A stretch of 64,000 nucleotides of DNA. Origin: Physella acuta. Lineage: Eukaryota; Mollusca; Gastropoda; Physidae. Shown piece after piece: positions 42,942-53,901 of this stretch (position 1 is the stretch's first letter; the number at the start of each line of letters is the position of its first letter). The notes beneath the pieces were generated by a model that did no database searches, was not told where the DNA came from, and saw only the letters and a list, made by a program, of their open reading frames with translations. The position numbers and the translations under genes were made by a program. The stretch covers positions 581,501 through 645,500 of the forward strand of contig NW_026732299.1 of the NCBI RefSeq assembly GCF_028476545.1, written 5' to 3'.

Positions 42942-42958
42942 GGAGATTTGCTCGAGGT

Positions 42959-42973
42959 AAATCTTTAGTAAAA
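42959..42973. repeat. Right target-site duplication, 451-aa element copy 2
   Basis: Second AAATCTTTAGTAAAA of this copy. Confidence 0.9.
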
Positions 42974-43012
42974 GGCGAAAGATTTACTCGATGTGAAGAG
43001 AAACCAGAGTGT
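42969..43012 (-). pseudogene. U5: U5 locus 22, 5' half
   Basis: U5 nucleotides 1-44, then the element. Confidence 0.92.
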
Positions 43013-43758
43013 CTGTCTGGGGGAAAATTTTCCGGTCTGCCCTAAACCGGATCAGCTGGAATCGCATGGTTTTCGGCTGACAGCAATGTGCCTCTGAAAA
43101 CAAAAAGAGTTCGCCGCGGAGACTGTGTTGGTCGTACTGAAGGCTAGGCTACATCGTTCAGAACTCAGACCTGTCCGGTGGACAACGTTTCCCTTCTCCG
43201 CGAGCGCATTCCACCCGTGGACAAACGCTTACAAACCAATCCGACGATGACAGAAGATTGTCTCCCTTTAATACCAATCCAACTTAGCTCCCATGTACCT
43301 TTGAAATTATGCGATGGCGGGCCGCCTAGCTTTCTTGAGACTAAACTGTTAGGGGAAGTACACGTCACCCAACTAACAAAAAATAAAATGACGCCATTGC
43401 TTTGAGGCGCGTGACCGACTGTTGTCGTTCTGCCAGCAGTCTGAACTGTTGTTTGTTGGAATCGAAACGAGTGAGTTGTTTAAAAAAAATAAAATAATAA
43501 TAATAAAGTCTAGACAGAACAGTAGTTGGTTTTGATTTGGTTCTTCGGCACTGAACCTAGACGTATTTGAAATCTTTTTTGATTTATGTACTCACTAATT
43601 ATGCATGGCCATCGGACAAGAGTTGTCCGGTTCCGTCCAAGGCCACGGAAAAACGTGCCAAAGGAAACGAAACCTCCCAACGGCAGGGTTCATTTTCTAT
43701 CCCAGGGTTAAAAAAAACAAATGATGTAGTCACCCACTCATGTTTACATTGGAAATAT

Positions 43759-43877
43759 TCACCCTACAGCGTAGGGCGTGAAAAATAGTCTTCTAAGACT
43801 CATTATAATGCTCCTCTCCACGGAAATCTTTAGTAAAAGGCGAAAGATTTACTCGATGTGAAGAGAAACCAGAGTGT
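43759..43877 (-). ncRNA. U5: U5 snRNA, locus 23
   Basis: Uninterrupted; counterpart of locus 11 but with the normal stem I base. Confidence 0.95.
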
Positions 43878-44621
43878 CTGTCTGGGGGAAAATTTTCCGG
43901 TCTGCCCTAAACCGGATCAGCTGGAATCGCATGGTTTTCGGCTGACAGCAATGTGCCTCTGAAAACAAAAAGAGTTCGCCGCGGAGACTGTGTTGGTCGT
44001 ACTGAAGGCTAGGCTACATCGTTCAGAACTCAGACCTGTCCGGTGGACAACGTTTCCCTTCTCCGCGAGCGCATTCCACCCGTGGACAAACGCTTACAAA
44101 CCAATCCGACGATGACAGAAGATTGTCTCCCTTTAATACCAATCCAACTTAGCTCCCATGTACCTTTGAAATTATGCGATGGCGGGCCGCCTAGCTTTCT
44201 TGAGACTAAACTGTTAGGGGAAGTACACGTCACCCAACTAACAAAAAATAAAATGACGCCATTGCTTTGAGGCGCGTGACCGACTGTTGTCGTTCTGCCA
44301 GCAGTCTGAACTGTTGTTTGTTGGAATCGAAACGAGTGAGTTGTTTAAAAAAAATAATAATAATAATAAAGTCTAGACAGAACAGTAGTTGGTTTTGATT
44401 TGGTTCTTCGGCACTGAACCTAGACGTATTTGAAATCTTTTTTGATTTATGTACTCACTAATTATGCATGGCCATCGGACAAGAGTTGTCCGGTTCCGTC
44501 CAAGGCCACGGAAAAACGTGCCAAAGGAAACGAAACCTCCCAACGGCAGGGTATATTTTCTATCCCAGGGTTAAAAAAAACAAATGATGTAGTCACCCAC
44601 TCATGTTTACATTGGAAATAT

Positions 44622-44740
44622 TCACCCTACAGCGTAGGGCGTGAAAAATAGTCTTCTAAGACTCATTATAATGCTCCTCTCCACGGAAATCTTTAGTAAA
44701 AGGCGAAAGATTTACTCGATGTGAAGAGAAACCAGAGTGT
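44622..44740 (-). ncRNA. U5: U5 snRNA, locus 24
   Basis: Uninterrupted; unit carries GGGTATATTTTC, counterpart of locus 13. Confidence 0.95.
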
Positions 44741-45490
44741 CTGTCTGGCGGAAAATTTTCCGGTCTGCCCTAAACCGGATCAGCTGGAATCGCATGGTTT
44801 TCGGCTGACAGCAATGTGCCTCTGAAAACAAAAAGAGTTCGCCGCGGAGACTGTGTTGGTCGTACTGAAGGCTAGGCTACATCGTTCAGAACTCAGACCT
44901 GTCCGGTGGACAACGTTTCCCTTCTCCGCGAGCGCATTCCACCCGTGGACAAACGCTTACAAACCAATCCGACGATGACAGAAGATTGTCTCCCTTTAAT
45001 TTTAATACCAATCCAACTTAGCTCCCATGTACCTTTGAAATTATGCGATGGCGGGCCGCCTAGCTTTCTTGAGACTAAACTGTTAGGGGAAGTACACGTC
45101 ACCCAACTAACAAAAAATAAAATGACGCCATTGCTTTGAGGCGCGTGATCGACTGTTGTCGTTCTGCCAGCAGTCTGAACTGTTGTTTGTTGGAATCGAA
45201 ACGAGTGAGTTGTTTAAAAAAAATAATAATAATAATAAAGTCTAGACAGAACAGTAGTTGGTTTTGATTTGGTTCTTCGGCACTGAACCTAGACGTATTT
45301 GAAATCTTTTTTGATTTATGTACTCACTAATTATGCATGGCCATCGGACAAGAGTTGTCCGGTTCCGTCCAAGGCCACGGAAAAACGTGCCAAAGGAAAC
45401 GAAACCTCCCAACGGCAGGGTTCATTTTCTATCCCAGGGTTAAAAAAAACAAATGATGTAGTCACCCACTCATGTTTACATTGGAAATAT

Positions 45491-45563
45491 TCACCCTACA
45501 GCGTAGGGCGTGAAAAATAGTCTTCTAAGACTCATTATAATGCTCCTCTCCACGGAAATCTTT

Positions 45564-45565
<2 letters not shown>
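45491..45565 (-). pseudogene. U5: U5 locus 25, 3' half (split by LINE copy 4)
   Basis: Counterpart of locus 14 with the 3' hairpin still present. Its unit has a private 6-bp duplication (TTTAATTTTAAT) near 44996. Confidence 0.93.
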
Positions 45566-45625
<60 letters not shown>

Positions 45626-45735
45626 AAGTTTATTTCTGAAAATATTTACATCAACATCAGCATAACATTGTACACATATTTGTTATACAAGGACATCAGT
45701 TGCATACATTTCTACAAAAACGTGGACTTCAACAT

Positions 45736-48700
45736 TCACACATATTTGTTCATACTCTCACAAAAAATTGTCTTTAGTGTTTTGTTGGTAAATCTTTTCT
45801 TGTCATACTTCGCCTTGTTTCTTGCTTGCCAGATAGTCTGTCTGTATGTCGCTAAGGCATAAATGTTTTTGTCTCTCTCTGCAGCCACGGGCTTTTTGGG
45901 TACTTTATTTAGAGTTATCGCCCCGTCGATAGTAAGGGCTTTATTATCTACCTTGATTTCTTCTTCTAGCGCCCGTTTAGCCATCTGTATTGTGGGACAT
46001 GTTAGGAATAAATGGGTTTCTGTCTCTCTGATATCTTGTCCACACAGTACACAACCTGTGTTTCTCTTCTTATTAGCTGGCATAATTTGGTAGATCGGAG
46101 TCAAATTGAAGATCAATCTGTATGTGATCTCCCTAGCTTTGGGTGTGATGGATTTCCTATGAAGATTTCTAAAAGTCTCTGTTGTGTCTATATCGCTGTA
46201 TATTTTGCACCATTGGATTCTGTTATGTAGTGGAGTGGCTAGTTTCTTTATCAGATGTGAGTAGGTCTTCCGTGTGTTTTCGTGTATGAATTTTTCGTTC
46301 CCTTTCAGGCTGGTTAGACATTCAATGTAGAAAGCGCTTAATTTCTCTCCTCCGAAATGCGGCGTGCTATTATTATGTTTGAGTATTTTGTTCAGTCTAA
46401 GTCCTAAATAGTAATGTGCTAGCGGATGATTTGGGGGGTCACTGACTATTCTGCCGACGTGTTTTATTCTGAGTGAGTTGATTTTGGTTTGGATATCATG
46501 TAGGTTTATCCCTCCTTGTAATTTATTTTGAATTAACGTGCAGTGGTTAATGGTTCTGACTGTGTTCTTAAAAATGAATTCTCTGATTTTTTGATTGATT
46601 CCTTGAATGGTGGCTTTAGGGACGGTTGATGTTGTGGCTACATATATCAACTTGGGTGTTATATATCTGTTAACGATGGCCGCTCGTCCGAAGATGGTAG
46701 TTGCGCTATTTTTATATTTGTTTAGTTTACTACTGATTTTGTCAGTCATCTTTTCCCAAGTTTCCTCGTGTTTTCTATGGGGATCGTTCTCAAAAATTAT
46801 TCCGTAAATTTTCAGTCTGTCAGTCGCTTTCAAGTTCAAAGGGTAAGTTTGCTTCTCCTTCCATCGTCCTAAGCCCATGATTTGCGTCTTGTCTAAATTT
46901 ATTTTCGTGCCGCTTGCTTGTCCGAAATCTTGGAAGTGGTTGATTACAGCTATTAGAGATTTTTCTGTCTGTAGGCTAAATGTCGTGTCGTCAGCGTAAG
47001 CAAAAAGTTTTCTGTTCTGCGTGTTTGGACAGTCAATTCCTCTAATCTGTGTGTCGAGCCTAATTTTTTCCAAAAGGGGTTCTAATGTCAGTATATATAA
47101 CACAGGGGACAAAGGGCAGCCTTGTCTGACAGATTTTTGAATCTGGAACGGTCTTGTGATGCATCTGTTGATTTGAAGGTGACTAACAGCATTCCTGTAA
47201 ATAATGTCGATCCATGTGCATATGTAATTCCCCAGATTATTGGCTTCTATTATTTTAAGTAAAAAGCTGTGAGACACTCTATCAAAAGCCTTCTCTTGGT
47301 CAAGGCTCAGTAAAAAGGCTTGTGCTTCTTTTTCATGTGTATATTGGATGAGGTCTCTAATGTAGTGCGTATGGTTTAAGATGTTCCTTCCTGTGATGCT
47401 GCATTGCTGGTCTGTGTGCACTATTTTGTGGAGATAAGGCTCTAACTTTCTGACTAACGTTTTTGTTAAAATCTTGTAATCTGTATTGAGTAGCGATATA
47501 GGTCTGTAGTTTTTCATCTGTTTTTCGTCAGTGTTTGGCTTGTGGATTAGGGTGATGAACGATCTGTTGAAGTTTTCGTGGCACATTTTCTTGTCTGTCA
47601 TGTCGTTGAACGTGTTTAACAAAAGTTGCCCTATTTCTGCAGTGAAAGACTTGTAAAATTCTGCCGTTAATCCGTCGGGTCCAGGGGATTTGTTGTCTTT
47701 TAACTGTCGTATTGTTTCTTCGATGTCCTTTATTGTGATAGGTTCATCCAGTTTTTCTCTGTCCGTGTCGTCTAGGCGGCGTGCGTTACACAGGTACTCG
47801 TCTTCCTTGTCTCCCCTTGTTTGCTCTTTCCTGTACAGCTTCGTGTAGTATTGGTGAAACGCCTGAGTGATTTTGCTTTCGTCTGTAGTCTCCTGGCCGT
47901 CCCTGTCCACGATACACTGAATGTTTTTGTTTTTCTGAGTGATTTGTTCGAGTATTATGTTGTGGTGTGTCGGGTCTTCTGTTCCTGCTATGTCCAACCT
48001 ACTCCTCACTAAGGCTCCCTTGTATTTATATTTCCTAATTTCTTCCAGTTCGTCTTCGTACTTTGCCACTACATCTTCACCAGCATGGAATGATTTTAGT
48101 ATGTGCAGGGTCTCTAAACATTCTTTCTCTTTATTCTGTCTCTCGCTCTTCAAATATGTTCCAATTCTAATGGATATTTCCTTGACTTCAATTTTGAAAG
48201 TTTCCCAAAGATCTATGAAATTAGTGCTTGGTTGAGTGGTTATGAATCTTGCTATCGTTTCCTTTATATTTGCGATGTATATAGGTTCTGTTAAAAGGGC
48301 GTTGTTTAGTTTCCAGTATGTGTTGCGTTGACGTGTGCTAACTGGTGAGTTTAACATCACCAGTGTCGCCTTGTGATCTGTGTACTGTAAAGTTCTTTTC
48401 AGGTGTACTACTTTCCTAATTGTGTTGTTTGTGTTGACATATACTCTGTCCAATCTTGAGTAACTTTTCCCTGACGGGCTACAGTATGTTGTCTCTATCT
48501 TATGTGGGTGTAGCTTCCTAAATGTGTCTACTAGATTGAACTGCTCTATTATTTTGTTTAATGACTGGATTTGTTCTCTGTCCTCTGCCATTCGTATTTC
48601 TTCTCTATCGTTTTGAACTATCAAGTCTTTCTTGTCTATCACTAGATTAAAATCCCCAGCCAGAATGATTGGCTTGTCCTTGTACTCTTTTTTCAGGGTA

Positions 48701-49110
48701 CGTTTCAAATGCTTGTAGTAGAGCCTTTGTTCTAATTTGACCACGGGGGCGTATATGTTGACAATGGTGAACTGCGTGCTGTTGTCCCCGACTGTTATAA
48801 TCACCAGTCTTCCATTCTCGTCGGTGTATGTTTGCAATGTCTTGTATTTGTCTGATGTTTTAATTATTGACGTTCCCTTGCAGTTCTCTCCTAAACTATG
48901 GTATGCTTCAGTTGTTTCTAAGCCTAAGCTACTTATAAATTTATCTGCCTTATACTTATTTTTAAAATTAGTTTCTTGTAGAAGGATGTAGTCTGTTTTG
49001 AAGGTGTTTATGAGTGATATTATTAGATCAGCTTTCTTTTTTGCCCCCTTGATGTTGATGGTTATCATTGTGAGTTGTCCTATATTAGTTTTATTCGTTG
49101 AACTAGCCAT
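45736..49110 (-). CDS. LINE ORF2: APE endonuclease-reverse transcriptase (copy 4)
   Basis: 1124 aa, intact; translation identical to copy 2, with all catalytic motifs present. Confidence 0.93.
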   Translation of the reverse strand: MASSTNKTNIGQLTMITINIKGAKKKADLIISLINTFKTDYILLQETNFKNKYKADKFISSLGLETTEAYHSLGENCKGTSIIKTSDKYKTLQTYTDENGRLVIITVGDNSTQFTIVNIYAPVVKLEQRLYYKHLKRTLKKEYKDKPIILAGDFNLVIDKKDLIVQNDREEIRMAEDREQIQSLNKIIEQFNLVDTFRKLHPHKIETTYCSPSGKSYSRLDRVYVNTNNTIRKVVHLKRTLQYTDHKATLVMLNSPVSTRQRNTYWKLNNALLTEPIYIANIKETIARFITTQPSTNFIDLWETFKIEVKEISIRIGTYLKSERQNKEKECLETLHILKSFHAGEDVVAKYEDELEEIRKYKYKGALVRSRLDIAGTEDPTHHNIILEQITQKNKNIQCIVDRDGQETTDESKITQAFHQYYTKLYRKEQTRGDKEDEYLCNARRLDDTDREKLDEPITIKDIEETIRQLKDNKSPGPDGLTAEFYKSFTAEIGQLLLNTFNDMTDKKMCHENFNRSFITLIHKPNTDEKQMKNYRPISLLNTDYKILTKTLVRKLEPYLHKIVHTDQQCSITGRNILNHTHYIRDLIQYTHEKEAQAFLLSLDQEKAFDRVSHSFLLKIIEANNLGNYICTWIDIIYRNAVSHLQINRCITRPFQIQKSVRQGCPLSPVLYILTLEPLLEKIRLDTQIRGIDCPNTQNRKLFAYADDTTFSLQTEKSLIAVINHFQDFGQASGTKINLDKTQIMGLGRWKEKQTYPLNLKATDRLKIYGIIFENDPHRKHEETWEKMTDKISSKLNKYKNSATTIFGRAAIVNRYITPKLIYVATTSTVPKATIQGINQKIREFIFKNTVRTINHCTLIQNKLQGGINLHDIQTKINSLRIKHVGRIVSDPPNHPLAHYYLGLRLNKILKHNNSTPHFGGEKLSAFYIECLTSLKGNEKFIHENTRKTYSHLIKKLATPLHNRIQWCKIYSDIDTTETFRNLHRKSITPKAREITYRLIFNLTPIYQIMPANKKRNTGCVLCGQDIRETETHLFLTCPTIQMAKRALEEEIKVDNKALTIDGAITLNKVPKKPVAAERDKNIYALATYRQTIWQARNKAKYDKKRFTNKTLKTIFCESMNKYV

Positions 49111-49136
49111 TCTTGTTGGTGTAAGGTCGCATGTAT

Positions 49137-50171
49137 CTATCTAGTGGTCGGTTTTTTCCCCGTGTGTTGTTTTGGTGAGTCACCGCTGGGTCGCTTGCCT
49201 GTCTTCACCTTGTCATCAGCTGATGTGTGTTTTGGCCTGGCTGAGTGGTCCTTGGGGTTCATGGTTAGGGCTGCTTTCCCTTGCATGAACGCAGCGAACT
49301 GGCCGGTGTGTTTAGCGTTATCCGTTGTTTGACTCAGTGATGCCGTGGGTGTTTCTTGTGTCAATGGCGTTGTCGTGTCTTCTGTTGTATGTGTCATGGG
49401 TGTTGTCTTGGTTACTGCGGTCGCATATGAGGTGGTAGGCTTAAGGGGATCTTCTTCGGTCGAATCTTGTCTGTCCATCATTCTCACCTCCTCTACAGCT
49501 TTCCCATCAACGTATTTTTTGTCGTCCGTCAAGATGATGTCATCCCTTGATCTGATATCTTCTCTTCTGCATTGGCCTGGGTGATGTCTGCTGGTGTGGC
49601 ATAGATGGCAGTTTTGCCTTCTGCCTCTAAACAGAAGCAACATGGTGTGGGTAAGATCTCCCATTACCACTTCAAGATAATGGGGTAGTTTCTCAACCGG
49701 CATCTTAGAGTTGATGATTACCGCCCATCTATCTCCTTTTCTGAGAGGTTTAACAGTAATCTGGGTGTTGGGGATGACGAAATTTTCTACTATTTTTGTA
49801 ACCGTGTCTTCGGTAAACGTCGGTGGTACCCAGTGGAGTTCACCGTACAACACAGGCTTGTCCACGTGGGTAAACACCACTTGTGTTATGCCGTAGTCAT
49901 TGGTGGTGAATTCCCGCATGTGGAGAGTGGTGTACACTTCCTGACTTTTAAGGGTGACGTACCACTCTGTGGGCCGTCCTAGATTGTAGACTTTTAAAAT
50001 CTCATCAGGGTTTATTTTGGTGACAGCCTGAGTTACAATTTCGATAACTCTATCATCCACGTGGATGGTGCTTCCGGCTCTGAACTTTATTTCAACTTTT
50101 AAAGTTCTTGGAAGGTGTAGGCTGGTGGGTAGGCCAGGGATGGTAAGTTTAATGGTTGATGACATACTCAC
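49137..50171 (-). CDS. LINE ORF1 with CCHC knuckle (copy 4)
   Basis: 344 aa, intact; as copy 2 but starting MSMSS, the likely ancestral N-terminus since copies 1 and 5 share it. Confidence 0.88.
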   Translation of the reverse strand: MSMSSTIKLTIPGLPTSLHLPRTLKVEIKFRAGSTIHVDDRVIEIVTQAVTKINPDEILKVYNLGRPTEWYVTLKSQEVYTTLHMREFTTNDYGITQVVFTHVDKPVLYGELHWVPPTFTEDTVTKIVENFVIPNTQITVKPLRKGDRWAVIINSKMPVEKLPHYLEVVMGDLTHTMLLLFRGRRQNCHLCHTSRHHPGQCRREDIRSRDDIILTDDKKYVDGKAVEEVRMMDRQDSTEEDPLKPTTSYATAVTKTTPMTHTTEDTTTPLTQETPTASLSQTTDNAKHTGQFAAFMQGKAALTMNPKDHSARPKHTSADDKVKTGKRPSGDSPKQHTGKKPTTR

Positions 50172-50261
50172 TGTGGTGTTTGAAATGTGTCACAGTTAAA
50201 ACACAGAACACAGTCCACGAAATATAAATGAACACAAATCTTGAAACTAGGTCACGTTCAG

Positions 50262-50305
50262 TAAAAGGCGAAAGATTTACTCGATGTGAAGAGAAACCAG
50301 AGTGT
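50262..50305 (-). pseudogene. U5: U5 locus 25, 5' half
   Basis: U5 nucleotides 1-44; upstream region is GGCGG with AGCTGGAATC, a different subtype mix from locus 14. Confidence 0.92.
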
Positions 50306-51052
50306 CTGTCTGGCGGAAAATTTTCCGGTCTGCCCTAAACCGGATCAGCTGGAATCGCATGGTTTTCGGCTGACAGCAATGTGCCTCTGAAAACAAAAAG
50401 AGTTCGCCGCGGAGACTGTGTTGGTCGTACTGAAGGCTAGGCTACATCGTTCAGAACTCAGACCTGTCCGGTGGACAACGTTTCCCTTCTCCGCGAGCGC
50501 ATTCCACCCGTGGACAAACGCTTACAAACCAATCCGACGATGACAGAAGATTGTCTCCCTTTAATACCAATCCAACTTAGCTCCCATGTACCTTTGAAAT
50601 TATGCGATGGCGGGCCGCCTAGCTTTCTTGAGACTAAACTGTTAGGGGAAGTACACGTCACCCAACTAACAAAAAATAAAATGACGCCATTGCTTTGAGG
50701 CGCGTGACCGACTGTTGTCGTTCTGCCAGCAGTCTGAACTGTTGTTTGTTGGAATCGAAACGAGTGAGTTGTTTAAAAAAAATAATAATAATAATAATAA
50801 AGTCTAGACAGAACAGTAGTTGGTTTTGATTTGGTTCTTCGGCACTGAACCTAGACGTATTTGAAATCTTTTTTGATTTATGTACTCACTAATTATGCAT
50901 GGCCATCGGACAAGAGTTGTCCGGTTCCGTCCAAGGCCACGGAAAAACGTGCCAAAGGAAACGAAACCTCCCAACGGCAGGGTTCATTTTCTATCCCAGG
51001 GTTAAAAAAAACAAATGATGTAGTCACCCACTCATGTTTACATTGGAAATAT

Positions 51053-51171
51053 TCACCCTACAGCGTAGGGCGTGAAAAATAGTCTTCTAAGACTCATTAT
51101 AATGCTCCTCTCCACGGAAATCTTTAGTAAAAGGCGAAAGATTTACTCGATGTGAAGAGAAACCAGAGTGT
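51053..51171 (-). ncRNA. U5: U5 snRNA, locus 26
   Basis: Uninterrupted; matches locus 1. Confidence 0.95.
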
Positions 51172-51918
51172 CTGTCTGGGGGAAAATTTTCCGGTCTGCC
51201 CTAAACCGGATCAGCTGGAATCGCATGGTTTTCGGCTGACAGCAATGTGCCTCTGAAAACAAAAAGAGTTCGCCGCGGAGACTGTGTTGGTCGTACTGAA
51301 GGCTAGGCTACATCGTTCAGAACTCAGACCTGTCCGGTGGACAACGTTTCCCTTCTCCGCGAGCGCATTCCACCCGTGGACAAACGCTTACAAACCAATC
51401 CGACGATGACAGAAGATTGTCTCCCTTTAATACCAATCCAACTTAGCTCCCATGTACCTTTGAAATTATGCGATGGCGGGCCGCCTAGCTTTCTTGAGAC
51501 TAAACTGTTAGGGGAAGTACACGTCACCCAACTAACAAAAAATAAAATGACGCCATTGCTTTGAGGCGCGTGACCGACTGTTGTCGTTCTGCCAGCAGTC
51601 TGAACTGTTGTTTGTTGGAATCGAAACGAGTGAGTTGTTTAAAAAAAATAATAATAATAATAATAAAGTCTAGACAGAACAGTAGTTGGTTTTGATTTGG
51701 TTCTTCGGCACTGAACCTAGACGTATTTGAAATCTTTTTTGATTTATGTACTCACTAATTATGCATGGCCATCGGACAAGAGTTGTCCGGTTCCGTCCAA
51801 GGCCACGGAAAAACGTGCCAAAGGAAACGAAACCTCCCAACGGCAGGGTTCATTTTCTATCCCAGGGTTAAAAAAAACAAATGATGTAGTCACCCACTCA
51901 TGTTTACATTGGAAATAT

Positions 51919-52037
51919 TCACCCTACAGCGTAGGGCGTGAAAAATAGTCTTCTAAGACTCATTATAATGCTCCTCTCCACGGAAATCTTTAGTAAAAGG
52001 CGAAAGATTTACTCGATGTGAAGAGAAACCAGAGTGT
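51919..52037 (-). ncRNA. U5: U5 snRNA, locus 27
   Basis: Uninterrupted; matches locus 1. Confidence 0.95.
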
Positions 52038-52782
52038 CTGTCTGGGGGAAAATTTTCCGGTCTGCCCTAAACCGGATCAGCTGGAATCGCATGGTTTTCG
52101 GCTGACAGCAATGTGCCTCTGAAAACAAAAAGAGTTCGCCGCGGAGACTGTGTTGGTCGTACTGAAGGCTAGGCTACATCGTTCAGAACTCAGACCTGTC
52201 CGGTGGACAACGTTTCCCTTCTCCGCGAGCGCATTCCACCCGTGGACAAACGCTTACAAACCAATCCGACGATGACAGAAGATTGTCTCCCTTTAATACC
52301 AATCCAACTTAGCTCCCATGTACCTTTGAAATTATGCGATGGCGGGCCGCCTAGCTTTCTTGAGACTAAACTGTTAGGGGAAGTACACGTCACCCAACTA
52401 ACAAAAAATAAAATGACGCCATTGCTTTGAGGCGCGTGACCGACTGTTGTCGTTCTGCCAGCAGTCTGAACTGTTGTTTGTTGGAATCGAAACGAGTGAG
52501 TTGTTTAAAAAAAAAAAAAAATAATAATAAAGTCTAGACAGAACAGTAGTTGGTTTTGATTTGGTTCTTCGGCACTGAACCTAGACGTATTTGAAATCTT
52601 TTTTGATTTATGTACTCACTAATTATGCATGGCCATCGGACAAGAGTTGTCCGGTTCCGTCCAAGGCCACGGAAAAACGTGCCAAAGGAAACGAAACCTC
52701 CCAACGGCAGGGTTCATTTTCTATCCCAGGGTTAAAAAAAACAAATGATGTAGTCACCCACTCATGTTTACATTGGAAATAT

Positions 52783-52901
52783 TCACCCTACAGCGTAGGG
52801 CGTGAAAAATAGTCTTCTAAGACTCATTATAATGCTCCTCTCCACGGAAATCTTTAGTAAAAGGCGAAAGATTTACTCGATGTGAAGAGAAACCAGAGTG
52901 T
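52783..52901 (-). ncRNA. U5: U5 snRNA, locus 28
   Basis: Uninterrupted; its unit has a long pure A run instead of AAT repeats. Confidence 0.95.
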
Positions 52902-53647
52902 CTGTCTGGCGGAAAATTTTCCGGTCTGCCCTAAACCGGATCAGCTGAAATCGCATGGTTTTCGGCTGACAGCAATGTGCCTCTGAAAACAAAAAGAGTT
53001 CGCCGCGGAGACTGTGTTGGTCGTACTGAAGGCTAGGCTACATCGTTCAGAACTCAGACCTGTCCGGTGGACAACGTTTCCCTTCTCCGCGAGCGCATTC
53101 CACCCGTGGACAAACGCTTACAAACCAATCCGACGATGACAGAAGATTGTCTCCCTTTAATACCAATCCAACTTAGCTCCCATGTACCTTTGAAATTATG
53201 CGATGGCGGGCCGCCTAGCTTTCTTGAGACTAAACTGTTAGGGGAAGTACACGTCACCCAACTAACAAAAAATAAAATGACGCCATTGCTTTGAGGCGCG
53301 TGACCGACTGTTGTCGTTCTGCCAGCAGTCTGAACTGTTGTTTGTTGGAATCGAAACGAGTGAGTTGTTTAAAAAAAAAGAATAATAATAATAAAGTCTA
53401 GACAGAACAGTAGTTGGTTTTGATTTGGTTCTTCGGCACTGAACCTAGACGTATTTGAAATCTTTTTTGATTTATGTACTCACTAATTATGCATGGCCAT
53501 CGGACAAGAGTTGTCCGGTTCCGTCCAAGGCCACGGAAAAAACGTGCCAAAGGAAACGAAACCTCCCAACGGCAGGGTTCATTTTCTATCCCAGGGTTAA
53601 AAAAAACAAATGATGTAGTCACCCACTCATGTTTACATTGGAAATAT

Positions 53648-53722
53648 TCACCCTACAGCGTAGGGCGTGAAAAATAGTCTTCTAAGACTCATTATAATGC
53701 TCCTCTCCACGGAAATCTTTAG
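53648..53722 (-). pseudogene. U5: U5 locus 29, 3' half (split by LINE copy 5)
   Basis: Standard LINE junction at CTTTTA/CTAAAG. Confidence 0.93.
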
Positions 53723-53901
53723 TTTTTTTTTTTTTTTTTTTTTTTTTTTGTTTTTTTTTTTTTTTTTTTGTTTTTTTTTTTTTTTTTATAAAAGTTTATT
53801 TCTGAAATTATTTACATCAACATCAGCATAACATTGTACACATATTTGTTATACAAGGACATCAGTTGCATACATTTCTACAAAAACGTGGACTTCAACA
53901 T

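Larger units (their letters stand above)
41355..42958 (-). mobile_element. ORF1-only retroelement in U5 loop I (451-aa type), copy 2
   Basis: Same sequence as copy 1 apart from a poly-T shorter by one. Its place inside duplication block B means it was copied with the array and is not a separate insertion. Confidence 0.88.
39620..50261. repeat. Segmental duplication block B
   Basis: Counterpart of 17951-29440, one unit shorter. See the shared variants listed there. Confidence 0.85.
45566..50261 (-). mobile_element. U5-targeted LINE, copy 4 (complete)
   Basis: Young-subfamily copy, poly-T of 56 (45566-45621), same junctions, no target duplication. Paired with copy 2 by block duplication. Confidence 0.93.
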
